Source: an uncultured Bryobacterales bacterium
Lineage (GTDB): Bacteria > Acidobacteriota > Terriglobia > Bryobacterales > UBA6623
Assembly (NCBI GenBank): GCA_958295955.1
Contig: OY282420.1
Span: forward strand, 2,370,435-2,434,434
DNA length: 64,000 bases
Direction: 5' to 3'
Shown: in pieces, positions 35,175-44,576 of the stretch
Layout: every line of letters begins with the position of its first letter
Position numbering within the stretch: position 1 is the stretch's first letter
Position numbers and translations under genes: made by a program
Notes under the pieces: generated by a model
Database searches by the model: none
Told to the model about the DNA's origin: nothing
What the model saw: the letters and a program-made list of their open reading frames with translations, nothing else

Positions 35175-36944
35175 ATGTCTGAAACTCTGGCGCGCCTCTT
35201 TAGGCAAACAGTCTCCTACGATTCGCCAAGCGCGATTCTGACCAAAGCGGACGGCAAATACGGCCCCATTTCGGCGCAAGAGCTGGAGCGGCGGGTCTGC
35301 CGCCTGCAATTCGCCTTGCTGGATATGGGACTCGAGCGCGGCTCCCGTTGCGCGCTGCTGGCGGAAAACCGCTGGGAATGGGCGGCGGCGGACTTCGCCA
35401 TGATGACGGCCGGCATCGTCAGCGTGCCGATCTACCCGACGCTGACGGCCGAGCAGATAGAGTACCTGCTCGGGCACGCGGAGGCGCGCGTGGTCCTGCT
35501 CTCCAGCGCCGAGCAACTCGAAAAAGTCGCGGAGGCATGGCCGCGCCTTCCGTTTTTGGAGCGCGCGATCGTATTCGACCGCATCGACAGCGGCGACGAG
35601 CGCATCCATTGGCTCGGCGACCTGATCGGCGGCGAGCCGCTGAGCAGCGGGGACCGGGAACGGTTCGAGGCATCTATCGGCGCGGTCGAGCCGAGCGATC
35701 TGGCCAGCATCATCTATACGTCGGGCACGACGGGCGTGCCCAAGGGCGTCATGCTGTCGCACGGCAACTTCGCGACGAACGTTCGCGACGCCCCGATCGA
35801 AGTCGATCGGCAGGACGTGTGCCTTTCGTTCCTGCCTCTTTGCCACGTCGCCGAACGCATAGCCGACTACATTTATTTTCAACAGGGCGCGACCGTCGCC
35901 TACGCCGAATCGCTCGAAACCGTCCCGCTGAACATGCAGGAAGTCCGGCCGACCGTGGCCGTCGGAGTGCCGCGTTTCTTCGAGAAAGTCTATGCGCGGG
36001 TGATGGCCGCGATGGAGCAAGCATCGCCGTTGCGCCGCAAGTTGTTCGCCTGGGCGGTCTCCGTGGGGCGCGAAGCGGCTGCGGCCAAGCTTGCCGGCAA
36101 GCCTCTCGGCGGTTTCCTGCGCTGCAAGCACGCGCTCGCCGAAAAATTGGTGTTCCAAAAACTGCGCGGACGCCTGGGCGGCCGCATGCGGCTGTTCGTT
36201 TCCGGCGCCGCGCCGCTCGCCCGCCATCTGGCGGAGTTCTTTTATGCCGTCGGCCTGCCCATCTGCGAGGCGTACGGCCTCACCGAGACCTCTCCGGTGG
36301 TTTCGTGCAATACGCTTGAGCGCCTGAAGATCGGCACGGTCGGCCCGATAATCTCCAACGTCGAAGTCAAAATCGCCGAAGACGGCGAAATACTCGTCCG
36401 CGGCCCGAACGTCATGCAGGGCTACTACAAGATGGAAGAGCAGACCGCCGCGGTCATGAGCGGAGACTGGTTCCACACCGGCGACATCGGCGACATCGAC
36501 GACGAGGGCTATCTGTCCATCACCGACCGCAAAAAGGATCTGTTGAAAACCTCGGGCGGAAAATATATCGCCCCGGCGCCCATTGAAAACCGGCTCAAGA
36601 TCAGCGCCTTCATCGCCGCCGCGGTCGTCATCGCCGAGCGGCGCAACTTCCCCGGCGCGCTGATTGTTCCGGACTTCGAGAAGCTGCGCAGTTGGGCGCA
36701 AGCCGAGGGCATTGCCTTCGCCGACGACGCGGCGCTCGTCGCCGTCCCCAAGGCCCGGGAGCGCATCATGGAAGAAGTCGCCAAGCTCTGCGCCGACCTG
36801 CCGAGCTATGAGCAAATCAAGAAAATCGCCGTCCTCGACCGCGAATTTACAATTGGAGACGGTGAGATCACGCCGACGATGAAGGTGCGCCGGCGGGCCG
36901 TGGAATCCCGTTACAAAGAGCAGATCGAGTCCATCTATGCGTAA
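35175..36944 (+). CDS. Long-chain fatty acid--CoA ligase (AMP-forming)
   Basis: A 589-residue ANL-superfamily enzyme activating fatty acids to acyl-CoA. Motifs are the P-loop YTSGTTGVPKGVMLSHGNF near residue 180, the acyl-site EAYGLTETSPVVSCNT near residue 365, the hinge aspartate in GDWFHTGDIGDIDDEGYLSI, DRKKDLLKTSGGKYIAPAPI and the C-terminal TPTMKVRRR lysine region. It resembles the FAA1/FadD15 branch. Genes for acyl-CoA dehydrogenase and ETF elsewhere in the window fit beta-oxidation. Confidence 0.94.
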   Translation: MSETLARLFRQTVSYDSPSAILTKADGKYGPISAQELERRVCRLQFALLDMGLERGSRCALLAENRWEWAAADFAMMTAGIVSVPIYPTLTAEQIEYLLGHAEARVVLLSSAEQLEKVAEAWPRLPFLERAIVFDRIDSGDERIHWLGDLIGGEPLSSGDRERFEASIGAVEPSDLASIIYTSGTTGVPKGVMLSHGNFATNVRDAPIEVDRQDVCLSFLPLCHVAERIADYIYFQQGATVAYAESLETVPLNMQEVRPTVAVGVPRFFEKVYARVMAAMEQASPLRRKLFAWAVSVGREAAAAKLAGKPLGGFLRCKHALAEKLVFQKLRGRLGGRMRLFVSGAAPLARHLAEFFYAVGLPICEAYGLTETSPVVSCNTLERLKIGTVGPIISNVEVKIAEDGEILVRGPNVMQGYYKMEEQTAAVMSGDWFHTGDIGDIDDEGYLSITDRKKDLLKTSGGKYIAPAPIENRLKISAFIAAAVVIAERRNFPGALIVPDFEKLRSWAQAEGIAFADDAALVAVPKARERIMEEVAKLCADLPSYEQIKKIAVLDREFTIGDGEITPTMKVRRRAVESRYKEQIESIYA

Positions 36945-36990
36945 CCGCGGGGGACGGCCCCCGCGTCGCAAGAGTTGGAGAGACCGCCCG

Positions 36991-38313
36991 ATGATTTGCC
37001 TGCCGCGTTGCGCCGCCGTGCTTCTGCCGGCTGCGGTCGTCCTTGCCGCGCCGCTGTTTGCCGAGGACGCTTTCCCGTTGCGTGCGGTAGAGTTCGAAGG
37101 CAATCGGCATTTTTCAGCCGAAGCCCTGGCGAAAATTGTCCGACTGGAAATCGGCGCCCCGGTGCGCAAAAGCGACTTCAACGCCGCGTTGCGGCATCTG
37201 AGCGAAACGGGCGTGTTCGAGCGCCTGGAGTACAAATACGCGCCGCTCGAAGGCGGTTACCGCGTGACGTTCGTCGTCGAAGAAACGCCCGAGCTGTTTC
37301 CCGTGCGCTTCGACGGATTCGATGCGCCGGACGAGGAGATTCGACAAATGCTCGCCGCAAGGGTTCCCCTGTTCGGCGACCGCGTCCCGCCCACCGGCCC
37401 CATGGCCGCGGCGATCGGCAACGCCCTGCAAGGTTGGTGGAAACAGCGCGGCAACGATAGCAAGGTCGAGGGGCGCCTGGTTCCCGCCGGCAACGAGCGG
37501 TTCGCCATGCTCTTCGGTCCCCGGCGCGAAACGAGCCGCATCGCTTTCGTCCGTTTCAGCAACACGGGCAGTCTTTCCGCCCTTGAGTTGCAGCGCAAGT
37601 TCAATCAGGCCGCCATGGGCGAGGCGTACGGCGAAGCCCGGCTCAGGGAGTTGCTCCATCACAATGTGCGGCCGCTCTATGCCGAAGCCGGTTATATGAA
37701 CGTGAAATTCTGCCCCTGTGAAACCGCGCCCGACCCGGATACGGAAGGCTTGCTCGTGCAGGTTCGCGTCGAGCAGGGGGAAATCTACACGGTCGGCGAA
37801 GTAGCTTGGCCGCAGCCGATGCCGGTCGATCCTCGAAACCTGAGCAAGGTCAACCGCATCGTCTCCGGCGGCACGGTCAACATGACCGGCGCTTACGAGA
37901 CGATGGCGGCCATCGCCGAGAGCATGAAGCGCCAGGGTTTCATGCAGGCCGAGGCAACGTTCGAGACCGCTATCGACCACGAAGCGAAGCTGGTCCACTT
38001 CGACGTGGCGATCGCTCCCGGCGCGCAATATACGTTTTCGCGGCTTATCGTACGCGGCCTCGACATCCTCTCCGAGCCGACTGTGCGCAAGCGCTGGGGA
38101 ATGCAGGCCGGCGCGCCTTTCGACATCCGCTACCCGGCGTATTTTCTGGATCGCGTCAAGGCCGACGCCATGTTCGAAAACCTGAAGGGCGCGACTTGGC
38201 GCATGGATATCGACGAAAACCGGAAAACGGTCGACGTCGCGCTCGTCTTCAGCGGGAACGAGCGGCGCAAGGGGCCGGCGCCGATCGTCGAAAAGCCCGA
38301 GATCCCGTTTTAG
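36991..38313 (+). CDS. Exported POTRA-repeat protein without an obvious beta-barrel
   Basis: A 440-residue exported protein. After a signal peptide (residues 1-25) it shows POTRA-type repeats: PLRAVEFEGNRHFSAEALAK, VRKSDFNAALRHLSETGVFE then, near the C-terminus, QYTFSRLIVRGLDILSEPTV and RYPAYFLDRVKADAMF. BamA and TamA have such repeats before a large outer-membrane barrel, but here the protein ends soon after. It may be a periplasmic assembly or scaffold factor. ATG 36991 (GGAGAG upstream) is chosen over ATG 36937 within the ligase gene end. Confidence 0.78.
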   Translation: MICLPRCAAVLLPAAVVLAAPLFAEDAFPLRAVEFEGNRHFSAEALAKIVRLEIGAPVRKSDFNAALRHLSETGVFERLEYKYAPLEGGYRVTFVVEETPELFPVRFDGFDAPDEEIRQMLAARVPLFGDRVPPTGPMAAAIGNALQGWWKQRGNDSKVEGRLVPAGNERFAMLFGPRRETSRIAFVRFSNTGSLSALELQRKFNQAAMGEAYGEARLRELLHHNVRPLYAEAGYMNVKFCPCETAPDPDTEGLLVQVRVEQGEIYTVGEVAWPQPMPVDPRNLSKVNRIVSGGTVNMTGAYETMAAIAESMKRQGFMQAEATFETAIDHEAKLVHFDVAIAPGAQYTFSRLIVRGLDILSEPTVRKRWGMQAGAPFDIRYPAYFLDRVKADAMFENLKGATWRMDIDENRKTVDVALVFSGNERRKGPAPIVEKPEIPF

Positions 38314-38323
38314 GGCGCGGGCT

Positions 38324-39481
38324 TTAGCCCACCTCGACCCAGCGGCGGTCTTTCGACGCCTGCGCGGCGGCGTCCAGTATCTGCTGGTTTCTGACGCCGT
38401 CCACGAAGTCGGGGTGCGTCCCGCGCCCCTCCGCCAGCGCCGTCAGCATGTCGTAGATGCTGTGGGTAAAGCTGTGCTCGTAGCCCAGAAGGTGCCCGTC
38501 GAACCACCAGTTGTCGGCGTAGGGGTGCTTGCCCAGCGAGCAGGCGATGATCTCGCGGAAACCCTGCGCGTCGTCCCGGTCGTCGACGGAATAGTATTTG
38601 AGGTTGTTCAGATTCTCGAGGTCGAAAATGAGCGACCCCTTGCTGCCGTTGATCTCGAACGTATTGTGATTCTTGCGCCCCGCGCCGAACCGCGACGCTT
38701 CGAGCGTCCCGATCGCGCCGTTCTCGAAGCGCAGGCACATGGCTACCGCGTCGTCGACCGTCACAGGGACTTTTTCTTTCGATCCCGCCGCGGCCGGACG
38801 CTGCTCGATGAACGTTTCCGTCGTCGCCGCAAGCTCGCTGACCTCGCCGCACAGGTAGCGGGCCAAGTCGAGCGTGTGCGCCCCCAAATCGCCGAGCGCC
38901 CCGCTGCCGGACTGCTTGGCGTCGAAGCGCCAGACCAGCTCCAGATCGGGGGACAGCGCCCAATCCTGCAGGTAACGCCCGCGGAAGTGGTAGATCTTGC
39001 CGATCCGCCCGTCGTCGATCATGCGTTTGGCCAACGCGACCGCCGGCACGCGTCGGTAATTATGCATCAGGAAATGCTTTACGCCCGCCCGCTCCACGGC
39101 TGCGAGCATTCTTTTCGCCTCGGGCAGAGTGTTCGCCAGCGGCTTTTCGCAAACGACGTGCTTTCCCGCCTCGGCGGCGGCGACCGCCATTTCGCAGTGC
39201 ATCGACCCCGGCGTGGCCACATCGACGATGTCGATGTCGTCGCGGGCGATTGCGGCGCGCCAATCGGTCGATGCTTCCGCCCATCCGAAAGCTTCGCGCG
39301 CCTGCTCGGTTTCTTGCGGGTTGCGCCCGCACAAAACCGCCTGCTCGACCTTGGGCGCGTCGGGGAAATACATGTTCACGTTGCGGTATGCCTGGCTGTG
39401 CGCCTTGCCCATGAACTTCGTGCCCAACAACGCGACGCGGAACGTCTTCTTCTTTCCCGATTTGCTCTCTTTCGGTTTCAA
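38324..39481 (-). CDS. Gfo/Idh/MocA family oxidoreductase
   Basis: A 385-residue NAD(P)-dependent sugar-type dehydrogenase. The N-terminal Rossmann domain has VALLGTKFMGKAHSQAYRNV, ATPGSMHCEMAVAAAEAGKH then the EKP motif VVCEKPLANTLPEAKRM; the C-terminal alpha/beta domain follows with GALGDLGAHTLDLARYLCGE. Unusually basic N-terminus (MKPKESKSGKKKTF). Substrate unknown. It is last in a minus-strand run with glcD and two small envelope proteins. Confidence 0.9.
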   Translation of the reverse strand: MKPKESKSGKKKTFRVALLGTKFMGKAHSQAYRNVNMYFPDAPKVEQAVLCGRNPQETEQAREAFGWAEASTDWRAAIARDDIDIVDVATPGSMHCEMAVAAAEAGKHVVCEKPLANTLPEAKRMLAAVERAGVKHFLMHNYRRVPAVALAKRMIDDGRIGKIYHFRGRYLQDWALSPDLELVWRFDAKQSGSGALGDLGAHTLDLARYLCGEVSELAATTETFIEQRPAAAGSKEKVPVTVDDAVAMCLRFENGAIGTLEASRFGAGRKNHNTFEINGSKGSLIFDLENLNNLKYYSVDDRDDAQGFREIIACSLGKHPYADNWWFDGHLLGYEHSFTHSIYDMLTALAEGRGTHPDFVDGVRNQQILDAAAQASKDRRWVEVG

Positions 39482-39524
39482 AACCGGAACCTCCTGCCGA
39501 TGGTCTTTTTCTCGCTGACGATTT

Positions 39525-40001
39525 TCAGATGAACATTTCTTCGTCGGACGAGGGGATGCGGTCGATATCCCGTCGCTTGCCCTTGAGCAATTGCCGCAGC
39601 GCGGCGTTCAATCCCGCGCTGACGGCCCTGAGCTGGTCGGCCGGTGCGCGGATCGTCTGCTCTACGGCCGCGGTCGCGTTGTCCACGCGGTCCATCGTTT
39701 TGCGCACCGTCTCGTCCACGCGGGCAATGTTCCGCTGCGCGGTTTGCGAGAGATCCTGGGCGGTCTCGGCAAGTTCGCCGACCTTGGCCAGAACTTCGCT
39801 CGACTGCCGCTGCAACTCGGCCAGCGCCTCCTGCGACGATTTCGCCACCGGCTCCCACTGGTCCATGAAGCTCGCCGTCCGCTCCCGCAGTGCGTTGACC
39901 GACCGCCAGACGCCGATGGCGGCGACCATCGCGACCGTTAGCGCGACGGCGGACACCCCCGTGAAGACGGCCATGACGGTGAGCAAAAATTGCGTATCCA
40001 T
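39525..40001 (-). CDS. Single-pass membrane protein with coiled-coil (DUF948-like)
   Basis: A 158-residue protein with one N-terminal transmembrane helix (about residues 5-32) followed by a long amphipathic coiled-coil (SSQEALAELQRQSSEVLAKV, ETAQDLSQTAQRNIARVDET) with polar residues facing alternately, similar to DUF948 proteins. It lies 29 bp downstream of a YtxH-like gene, the classic DUF948/YtxH pairing. Confidence 0.75.
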   Translation of the reverse strand: MDTQFLLTVMAVFTGVSAVALTVAMVAAIGVWRSVNALRERTASFMDQWEPVAKSSQEALAELQRQSSEVLAKVGELAETAQDLSQTAQRNIARVDETVRKTMDRVDNATAAVEQTIRAPADQLRAVSAGLNAALRQLLKGKRRDIDRIPSSDEEMFI

Positions 40002-40030
40002 CGCTTACTCTGCGCTGCCGGGCGGCGCCG

Positions 40031-40345
40031 TCAGCTTGCCGCCGCGGTCTCGGTCTTGTCTTCGGGGTTTCCGCCGCCGGCCTCGCGGTACGCCTTGCGG
40101 CCGGCTTCGAACGCGGAGTGCAATTGCCCGCGCTGAGCATCGACCGCGCCGCGGCCCTGCTCAACGACTTCGCCGGCGCGCTCGCGCAACTCGCCGCTTC
40201 TGCGGCGGACATACTCGCGGCCGTCGTCGGCCCGCCGGAGCAAGTCCTCGCGCGTCTCCTCGCCCGATTGGGGCGCTAACAGAATGCCCAGCGCGGCGCC
40301 GACGCCGACGCCCATGATGAAATACGGGAGGCTATTGTCCGCCAT
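40031..40345 (-). CDS. YtxH domain-containing protein
   Basis: A 104-residue small membrane protein with the YtxH signature YFIMGVGVGAALGILLAPQS then GEETREDLLRRADDGREYVR, followed by a charged helical tail. Members are often stress-associated and located next to DUF948 genes, as here. Confidence 0.85.
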   Translation of the reverse strand: MADNSLPYFIMGVGVGAALGILLAPQSGEETREDLLRRADDGREYVRRRSGELRERAGEVVEQGRGAVDAQRGQLHSAFEAGRKAYREAGGGNPEDKTETAAAS

Positions 40346-40411
40346 AGTTTCCTTTCCAGCGTTCCGCTGTTATATGTAGCATACCCGACGGTCTCGGCGG
40401 CGCGCCGGCGT

Positions 40412-41845
40412 TTACCATTCCGTCGAGCGGTAGTGCGCCGGGGGCAGGCGGATCTCCATGCAGCCCTTGCCGGTGGGCAGCAGCTTGCCGGGGTTCAGCC
40501 GGCCGTCCGGGTTGAAGATGCGCATCAGGCGCTCCATCGTTTCCAGGCTGTCGTCGGTAAACAGCAGCGGCATCAACTCGTTCTTCTCCATGCCGACGCC
40601 GTGCTCGCCGGTGATGGCGCCCCCGGCTTGCACGCAGTACTTCAGAATTTCCTCGCCCGCCTTCTTCGTCCGCGCGGTTTGCTCCGGGTCGTCCGGGTCG
40701 AACAGGATGATCGGATGCATGTTGCCGTCGCCGGCGTGAAAGATGTTGCTGATTTGCAGATCGTATTTTTCTGAAACCTTGTAGATGTGCTGCAGGGTGT
40801 CGGCGATGCGCGTGCGCGGCACGACGCCGTCCTGAACGTAGTAGGTCGGACTGACCCGCCCGACCGCGCCGAAGGCGTTCTTGCGCCCCTTCCACAGCAG
40901 CGCGCGCTCTTCTTCCGACTGCGCGGCGCGGACTTCCCGCGCGCGGTTCGCCAAGCAGACTTCGTTCACGAGCGCAAGCTGCTCCTCGACGGTTTCGCGC
41001 AAGCCTTCCAGTTCGATCAGCAATACGGCGCCGGCGTCGAGCGGATAGCCGGCGTGCGTCGCTTCCTCGACCATGCGCAGCATGACGCCGTCCAGCATTT
41101 CGACCGCGGCGGGGGTGACGGCGCGCGCGGTCAGGTCGCCTACGGTCGCCGCCGCGTCCTCGGGCCGCTCGTAGATCGCCAGCAGTGTCTTGACCGCTTC
41201 GGGCGAGCGCATCAGCCGCACGATGACCTGAGTGACGAGGGCCATCGTCCCCTCCGAGCCGGTAAGCAGGCCGACCAGATCGTAGCCGGGCCGGTCGAAT
41301 TCCTTGCCGCCCACGCGGATGACGCTGCCGTCGGGCAGCACCGCCTCGATGCCGAGCACGTGGTTGGTCGTCACGCCATAGATCAGCGTATGCGGCCCGC
41401 CCGCGTTCTCGGCTACGTTGCCGCCGATCGTGCAGGCTTTCTGCGACGAGGGGTCCGGCGCGTAATAGTAGCCGTTGCCCTGCACGGCGCGCGTGATGTC
41501 GAGATTGACGACTCCCGGCTGGACGACCGCGCACTCGTTTTCGTAATCGATCTCCAGGATTTTATTCATCCGCGAGAAGGCGATCATCAGCCCGCCCGCC
41601 CGCGGGATGACGCCGCCGCTCAGGCCCGTTCCGGCGCCGCGGCCGACAAGCGGCAGATCGTATGCCCGGGCGGTCTTGACGGCGGCAACCACCTCAGAGG
41701 TGGTGCGGGGAAAGACGACGCACTCGGGCTTGCTCTTTTCGATGCTGCCGTCGTACTCGTAAAGCGTCAGATCTTGCGCGCGGGCGAGCACCGCCCGGGG
41801 GCCGAGGGCGCGCTCCAGATCTTGCAGGGCAGCCTGGGGAAGCAC
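40412..41845 (-). CDS. glcD: FAD-linked oxidase, glycolate oxidase subunit GlcD type
   Basis: A 477-residue PCMH-type flavoprotein oxidising glycolate or D-lactate. It shows the FAD loop LPLVGRGAGTGLSGGVIPRA near residue 80, IGGNVAENAGGPHTLIYGVT, PGYDLVGLLTGSEGTMALVT, HAGDGNMHPIILFDPDD and the AITGEHGVGMEKNELMPLLF C-terminal motif. glcE and glcF are absent, so the redox partner is unknown. Confidence 0.93.
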   Translation of the reverse strand: MLPQAALQDLERALGPRAVLARAQDLTLYEYDGSIEKSKPECVVFPRTTSEVVAAVKTARAYDLPLVGRGAGTGLSGGVIPRAGGLMIAFSRMNKILEIDYENECAVVQPGVVNLDITRAVQGNGYYYAPDPSSQKACTIGGNVAENAGGPHTLIYGVTTNHVLGIEAVLPDGSVIRVGGKEFDRPGYDLVGLLTGSEGTMALVTQVIVRLMRSPEAVKTLLAIYERPEDAAATVGDLTARAVTPAAVEMLDGVMLRMVEEATHAGYPLDAGAVLLIELEGLRETVEEQLALVNEVCLANRAREVRAAQSEEERALLWKGRKNAFGAVGRVSPTYYVQDGVVPRTRIADTLQHIYKVSEKYDLQISNIFHAGDGNMHPIILFDPDDPEQTARTKKAGEEILKYCVQAGGAITGEHGVGMEKNELMPLLFTDDSLETMERLMRIFNPDGRLNPGKLLPTGKGCMEIRLPPAHYRSTEW

Positions 41846-41871
41846 CCTCTAATGGTACAGAATCTGCGGAT

Positions 41872-43530
41872 TCATTCGGACGGCTGCCGAATCGCAAGCG
41901 AAGCGTCTTGCGGGCCGGGCATCGACTGCCGGGAGCCGTCCGGCCAGCGCACCTCCACCGACTCGCAGCAGTCCCGCCGACCGAGGCCGAAATGGAGATC
42001 GCCCGCGCTCGAGGAGAGATAGCTGCCGCCGGAGCCGCGAAACGCCGTCAGCCGGACCTGCTCTGCAATGCGCAGCGTCACCGCGGCGCCGATTGCGTCG
42101 CGGTTGCTTTTGCCGCCCTCAAGCCGGATGCGCAGGCGCTTCCCCGCCTCGCGGGTCGTGTTTCGCAGGACGAGCGCCGGCCCGTCGTTCACGTTGACCG
42201 CGACGTCGATGCGGCCGTCGTTGTCGAGGTCGCCGAACGCGGCGCCGCGGGCCGCATACCGCCGCGCGAAAACTTCGCCGCCGCGGCGCGAAGCGTCGAA
42301 GAAGCGCCCGAACAGGTTCCGCGCGAGCAGCAGCGGCTCGCGGTGCGCCAACGCCGGATCGCTGAAGGCGATATCGTCCATCACGTGCCCCTGAGCAACG
42401 AACAGGTCGCGCCAACCGTCGTTGTCGAAGTCGGCGAGGCCCATGCCCCAACCCGAGCGCAGCTCCGCGAGCGCGGCCAGCCCCGTGCGCTCCGACGCCG
42501 TTTCGAACGCGCCGCCGACGTTGCGGTAGAGCCAGTATCCTTGGCGGCCGAGCGCGTTGACCACGATGTCGGCGCGGCCGTCGCCGTCGTAGTCGCTCCA
42601 AGCGACCCCCATTCCGGCATAATCGCGGCCCTCGGCGTCGTAGGCTATGCCCGCTTCGACGGCAACGTCGGCGAACCGCCCGCCGCCGGCGTTGCGAAAA
42701 AGCTGCTGCGGATAGGAATCGTTGGCGACGAACACGTCGAGCCGGCCGTCCTCGTCGTAGTCGCCCACGGCAACGCCGAGACCCTTGCCCGGAAACGCCG
42801 CAATGCCGCTCCGCGCGGAAACGTCTGTGAACCGCCCGCCGCCGGCGTTGCGGTAAAGCGTATGGGCCGCCGCGCCGAACAGTCGCGGATGGCAATACGA
42901 GCGGCGGGCCGGCAGGGCGTCGCCGCACGGGCGGTTGCGCGCGAAGCTCCAGTCGAGATAGCTTGCCACGAAGAGGTCGAGCCGGCCGTCACCGTCGTAA
43001 TCGAAAAACGCCGCCCCGCTCGACCATCCTTCGCCGCCGATGCCCGCCTCGCGGCTGACATCGCGGAAGCGGCCGCCCTCGTTGCGCAGCAGCGTGTCCG
43101 GGCCGAAGTTGCTGACGAAAATATCCGTGTCGCCGTCGTTGTCGTAGTCCGCGGCGGCAACGCCCATGCCGTAGCCGCTCCCCTTGACGCCGGCCTTTTG
43201 CGTGACGTCCTCGAAACGCAGGCCGCCGAGGTTGCGGTAGAGGCGGTTCCAGTAGCGGGGGGCGCTCTTGGCGCCGCCGCCGAGCCGCGCGGGATTCGAG
43301 AGGTCCGCCCCGTTCACGAAATAGATGTCGAGCAATCCGTCGCCGTCGTAGTCCAGCAGCGCGGCGCCGGCGCCCATCGTCTCGACAAGGTATTTGGCGG
43401 GGGTCCTGGATGCGGCGTGGCGGAAACGGACTCCGGCCTCATCCGCGATTTCCTCGAAGCTCTGCGCCGCCGGAGACGCGGAAAGCGCGGCGGCGAACGC
43501 CGCGGCGGCCGCCTGGAAGCGAATAGGCAT
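41872..43530 (-). CDS. CRTAC1/ASPIC-UnbV FG-GAP repeat protein, exported
   Basis: A 552-residue exported protein built of FG-GAP/VCBS calcium-binding repeats, each with a DxDxDG-type loop such as LLDYDGDGLLDIYFVNGADL, AADYDNDGDTDIFVSNFGPD, FFDYDGDGRLDLFVASYLDW and FGDLDNDGRIDVAVNVNDGP. The C-terminal ASPIC/UnbV part includes RDAIGAAVTLRIAEQVRLTA and SSSAGDLHFGLGRRDCCESV. Start at ATG 43530 places the signal peptide correctly. Role unknown; such proteins are common in Acidobacteriota. Confidence 0.88.
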   Translation of the reverse strand: MPIRFQAAAAAFAAALSASPAAQSFEEIADEAGVRFRHAASRTPAKYLVETMGAGAALLDYDGDGLLDIYFVNGADLSNPARLGGGAKSAPRYWNRLYRNLGGLRFEDVTQKAGVKGSGYGMGVAAADYDNDGDTDIFVSNFGPDTLLRNEGGRFRDVSREAGIGGEGWSSGAAFFDYDGDGRLDLFVASYLDWSFARNRPCGDALPARRSYCHPRLFGAAAHTLYRNAGGGRFTDVSARSGIAAFPGKGLGVAVGDYDEDGRLDVFVANDSYPQQLFRNAGGGRFADVAVEAGIAYDAEGRDYAGMGVAWSDYDGDGRADIVVNALGRQGYWLYRNVGGAFETASERTGLAALAELRSGWGMGLADFDNDGWRDLFVAQGHVMDDIAFSDPALAHREPLLLARNLFGRFFDASRRGGEVFARRYAARGAAFGDLDNDGRIDVAVNVNDGPALVLRNTTREAGKRLRIRLEGGKSNRDAIGAAVTLRIAEQVRLTAFRGSGGSYLSSSAGDLHFGLGRRDCCESVEVRWPDGSRQSMPGPQDASLAIRQPSE

Positions 43531-43584
43531 CGGCAAGAAAAACCGCGCACAGGACGAACGGGACATCGCGCCGCAACTGCGCGC

Positions 43585-43663
43585 TGGTAGGCCCGAGCGG
43601 ACTCGAACCGCTGACCTCTACCGTGTCAAGGTAGCGCTCTAACCAAAACTGAGCTACGGGCCT
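43585..43663 (-). tRNA. tRNA-Val (GAC), CCA encoded
   Basis: The minus strand folds as a cloverleaf: acceptor AGGCCCG/CGGGCCT with discriminator A and encoded CCA (43585-43587); D-stem GCTC/GAGC; anticodon arm CTACC-TTGACAC-GGTAG with anticodon GAC; T-arm AGCGG-TTCGAGT-CCGCT. The D-loop is slightly long (AGTTTTGGTTA). Confidence 0.95.
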
Positions 43664-43782
43664 ACGGAGCGGGCGCGCTTGCTCTCGGGCAGAGAACGCC
43701 GCCTCCAGACGATGGTAGCATAGAGCCGCTTCGCCGCCGGCGAAATCGCCGCTCTGTAGCGGCGCGGCGCATCCCCGCTCGC

Positions 43783-44521
43783 TCAGGCGTACAGCCAACC
43801 GGGATAGCGCTGTTTCACGGGCCCGGTCTTCCTGCCGACGGCGTGGATGCAGGCATCGCGCAGATGCGGCGAGAAGCCTTCCCGCTGCAAGAGCTCGCGA
43901 ACGGCGCCGTGATCCTCGGATGTCTCGAAGCCGTAGGCGCCGGTTTCCAGCCGCTCGACCGCGAACCCCGCCGCCGCGAACAGCTTGCCCACTTCTCCGG
44001 GCGTGTATTCGCGGGCGTGCGGCGGCTCCGCCTCGTTGCCGCCCTTGCGGGCCGTGTATTGAGAGCAGACTCCCGGATGGCGGCCGCGCAGGATCGCCGC
44101 GACGGAGCGCAGGGCGCAGATGTTCGGCGTGCTCAGGACCAAGCGCCCGCCCGGACGCAGGATGCGGTTGATCTCCGCCGCCATGCGCATGGGGTCTTCC
44201 GCGAGATGCTCCAGGAGTTCGCAGCAAACGACCGCGGCGAAGCGGCCGTCGGCATAGGGGTAGCGGTCGCGCTCGGCGTTGAAGAGATCGACCGAGCAGG
44301 AGAACGACTCGCCCGCTGTCGAGCGCGCTGTCGGTTTCCCCGCCTTTTGGAGTGATTTCGAGGGTGCGCGCCAAGCGCTCGATGTGCGTCTTCGCGTATG
44401 CGAGGCCGTCCGGAGACTCCGCGCAGAAGCTGAGAATGTATGCGGCAAGCGCGGAAGTCGGAGTTTCCGCCAACCGAACTCGGCGGCGGAAGCTTCCGAG
44501 AAGCCGCTGCAAGCTTGCCAT
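43783..44521 (-). pseudogene. Broken SAM-dependent methyltransferase gene (internal deletion with frameshift)
   Basis: The first part, from ATG 44521, reads MASLQRLLGSFRRRVRLAET up to GETDSALD. Then the frame changes near 44308 to GESFSCSVDLFNAERDRYPY, AVVCCELLEHLAEDPMRM and LVLSTPNICALRS, typical of methyltransferase type 11. The usual motif I for S-adenosylmethionine binding is missing at the junction, so a deletion that is not a multiple of three is more likely than a sequencing slip. The C-terminus to 43783 remains intact, suggesting recent decay. Confidence 0.7.
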
Positions 44522-44576
44522 GACGCCGAATCTCAAGATTGGCAGGGAAGCGGACGGTCGGGCAACCGGCGGGCGG

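Noticed and set aside
35154..37235. A 693-codon open frame on the minus strand opposite the acyl-CoA ligase
   Set aside because: It is the antisense of a clear AMP-binding enzyme with all motifs and has no family features.
44308..44521. Treating the N-terminal part of the broken methyltransferase as a separate gene
   Set aside because: It is short, has no independent domain, and continues the methyltransferase N-terminus seen in intact homologues.
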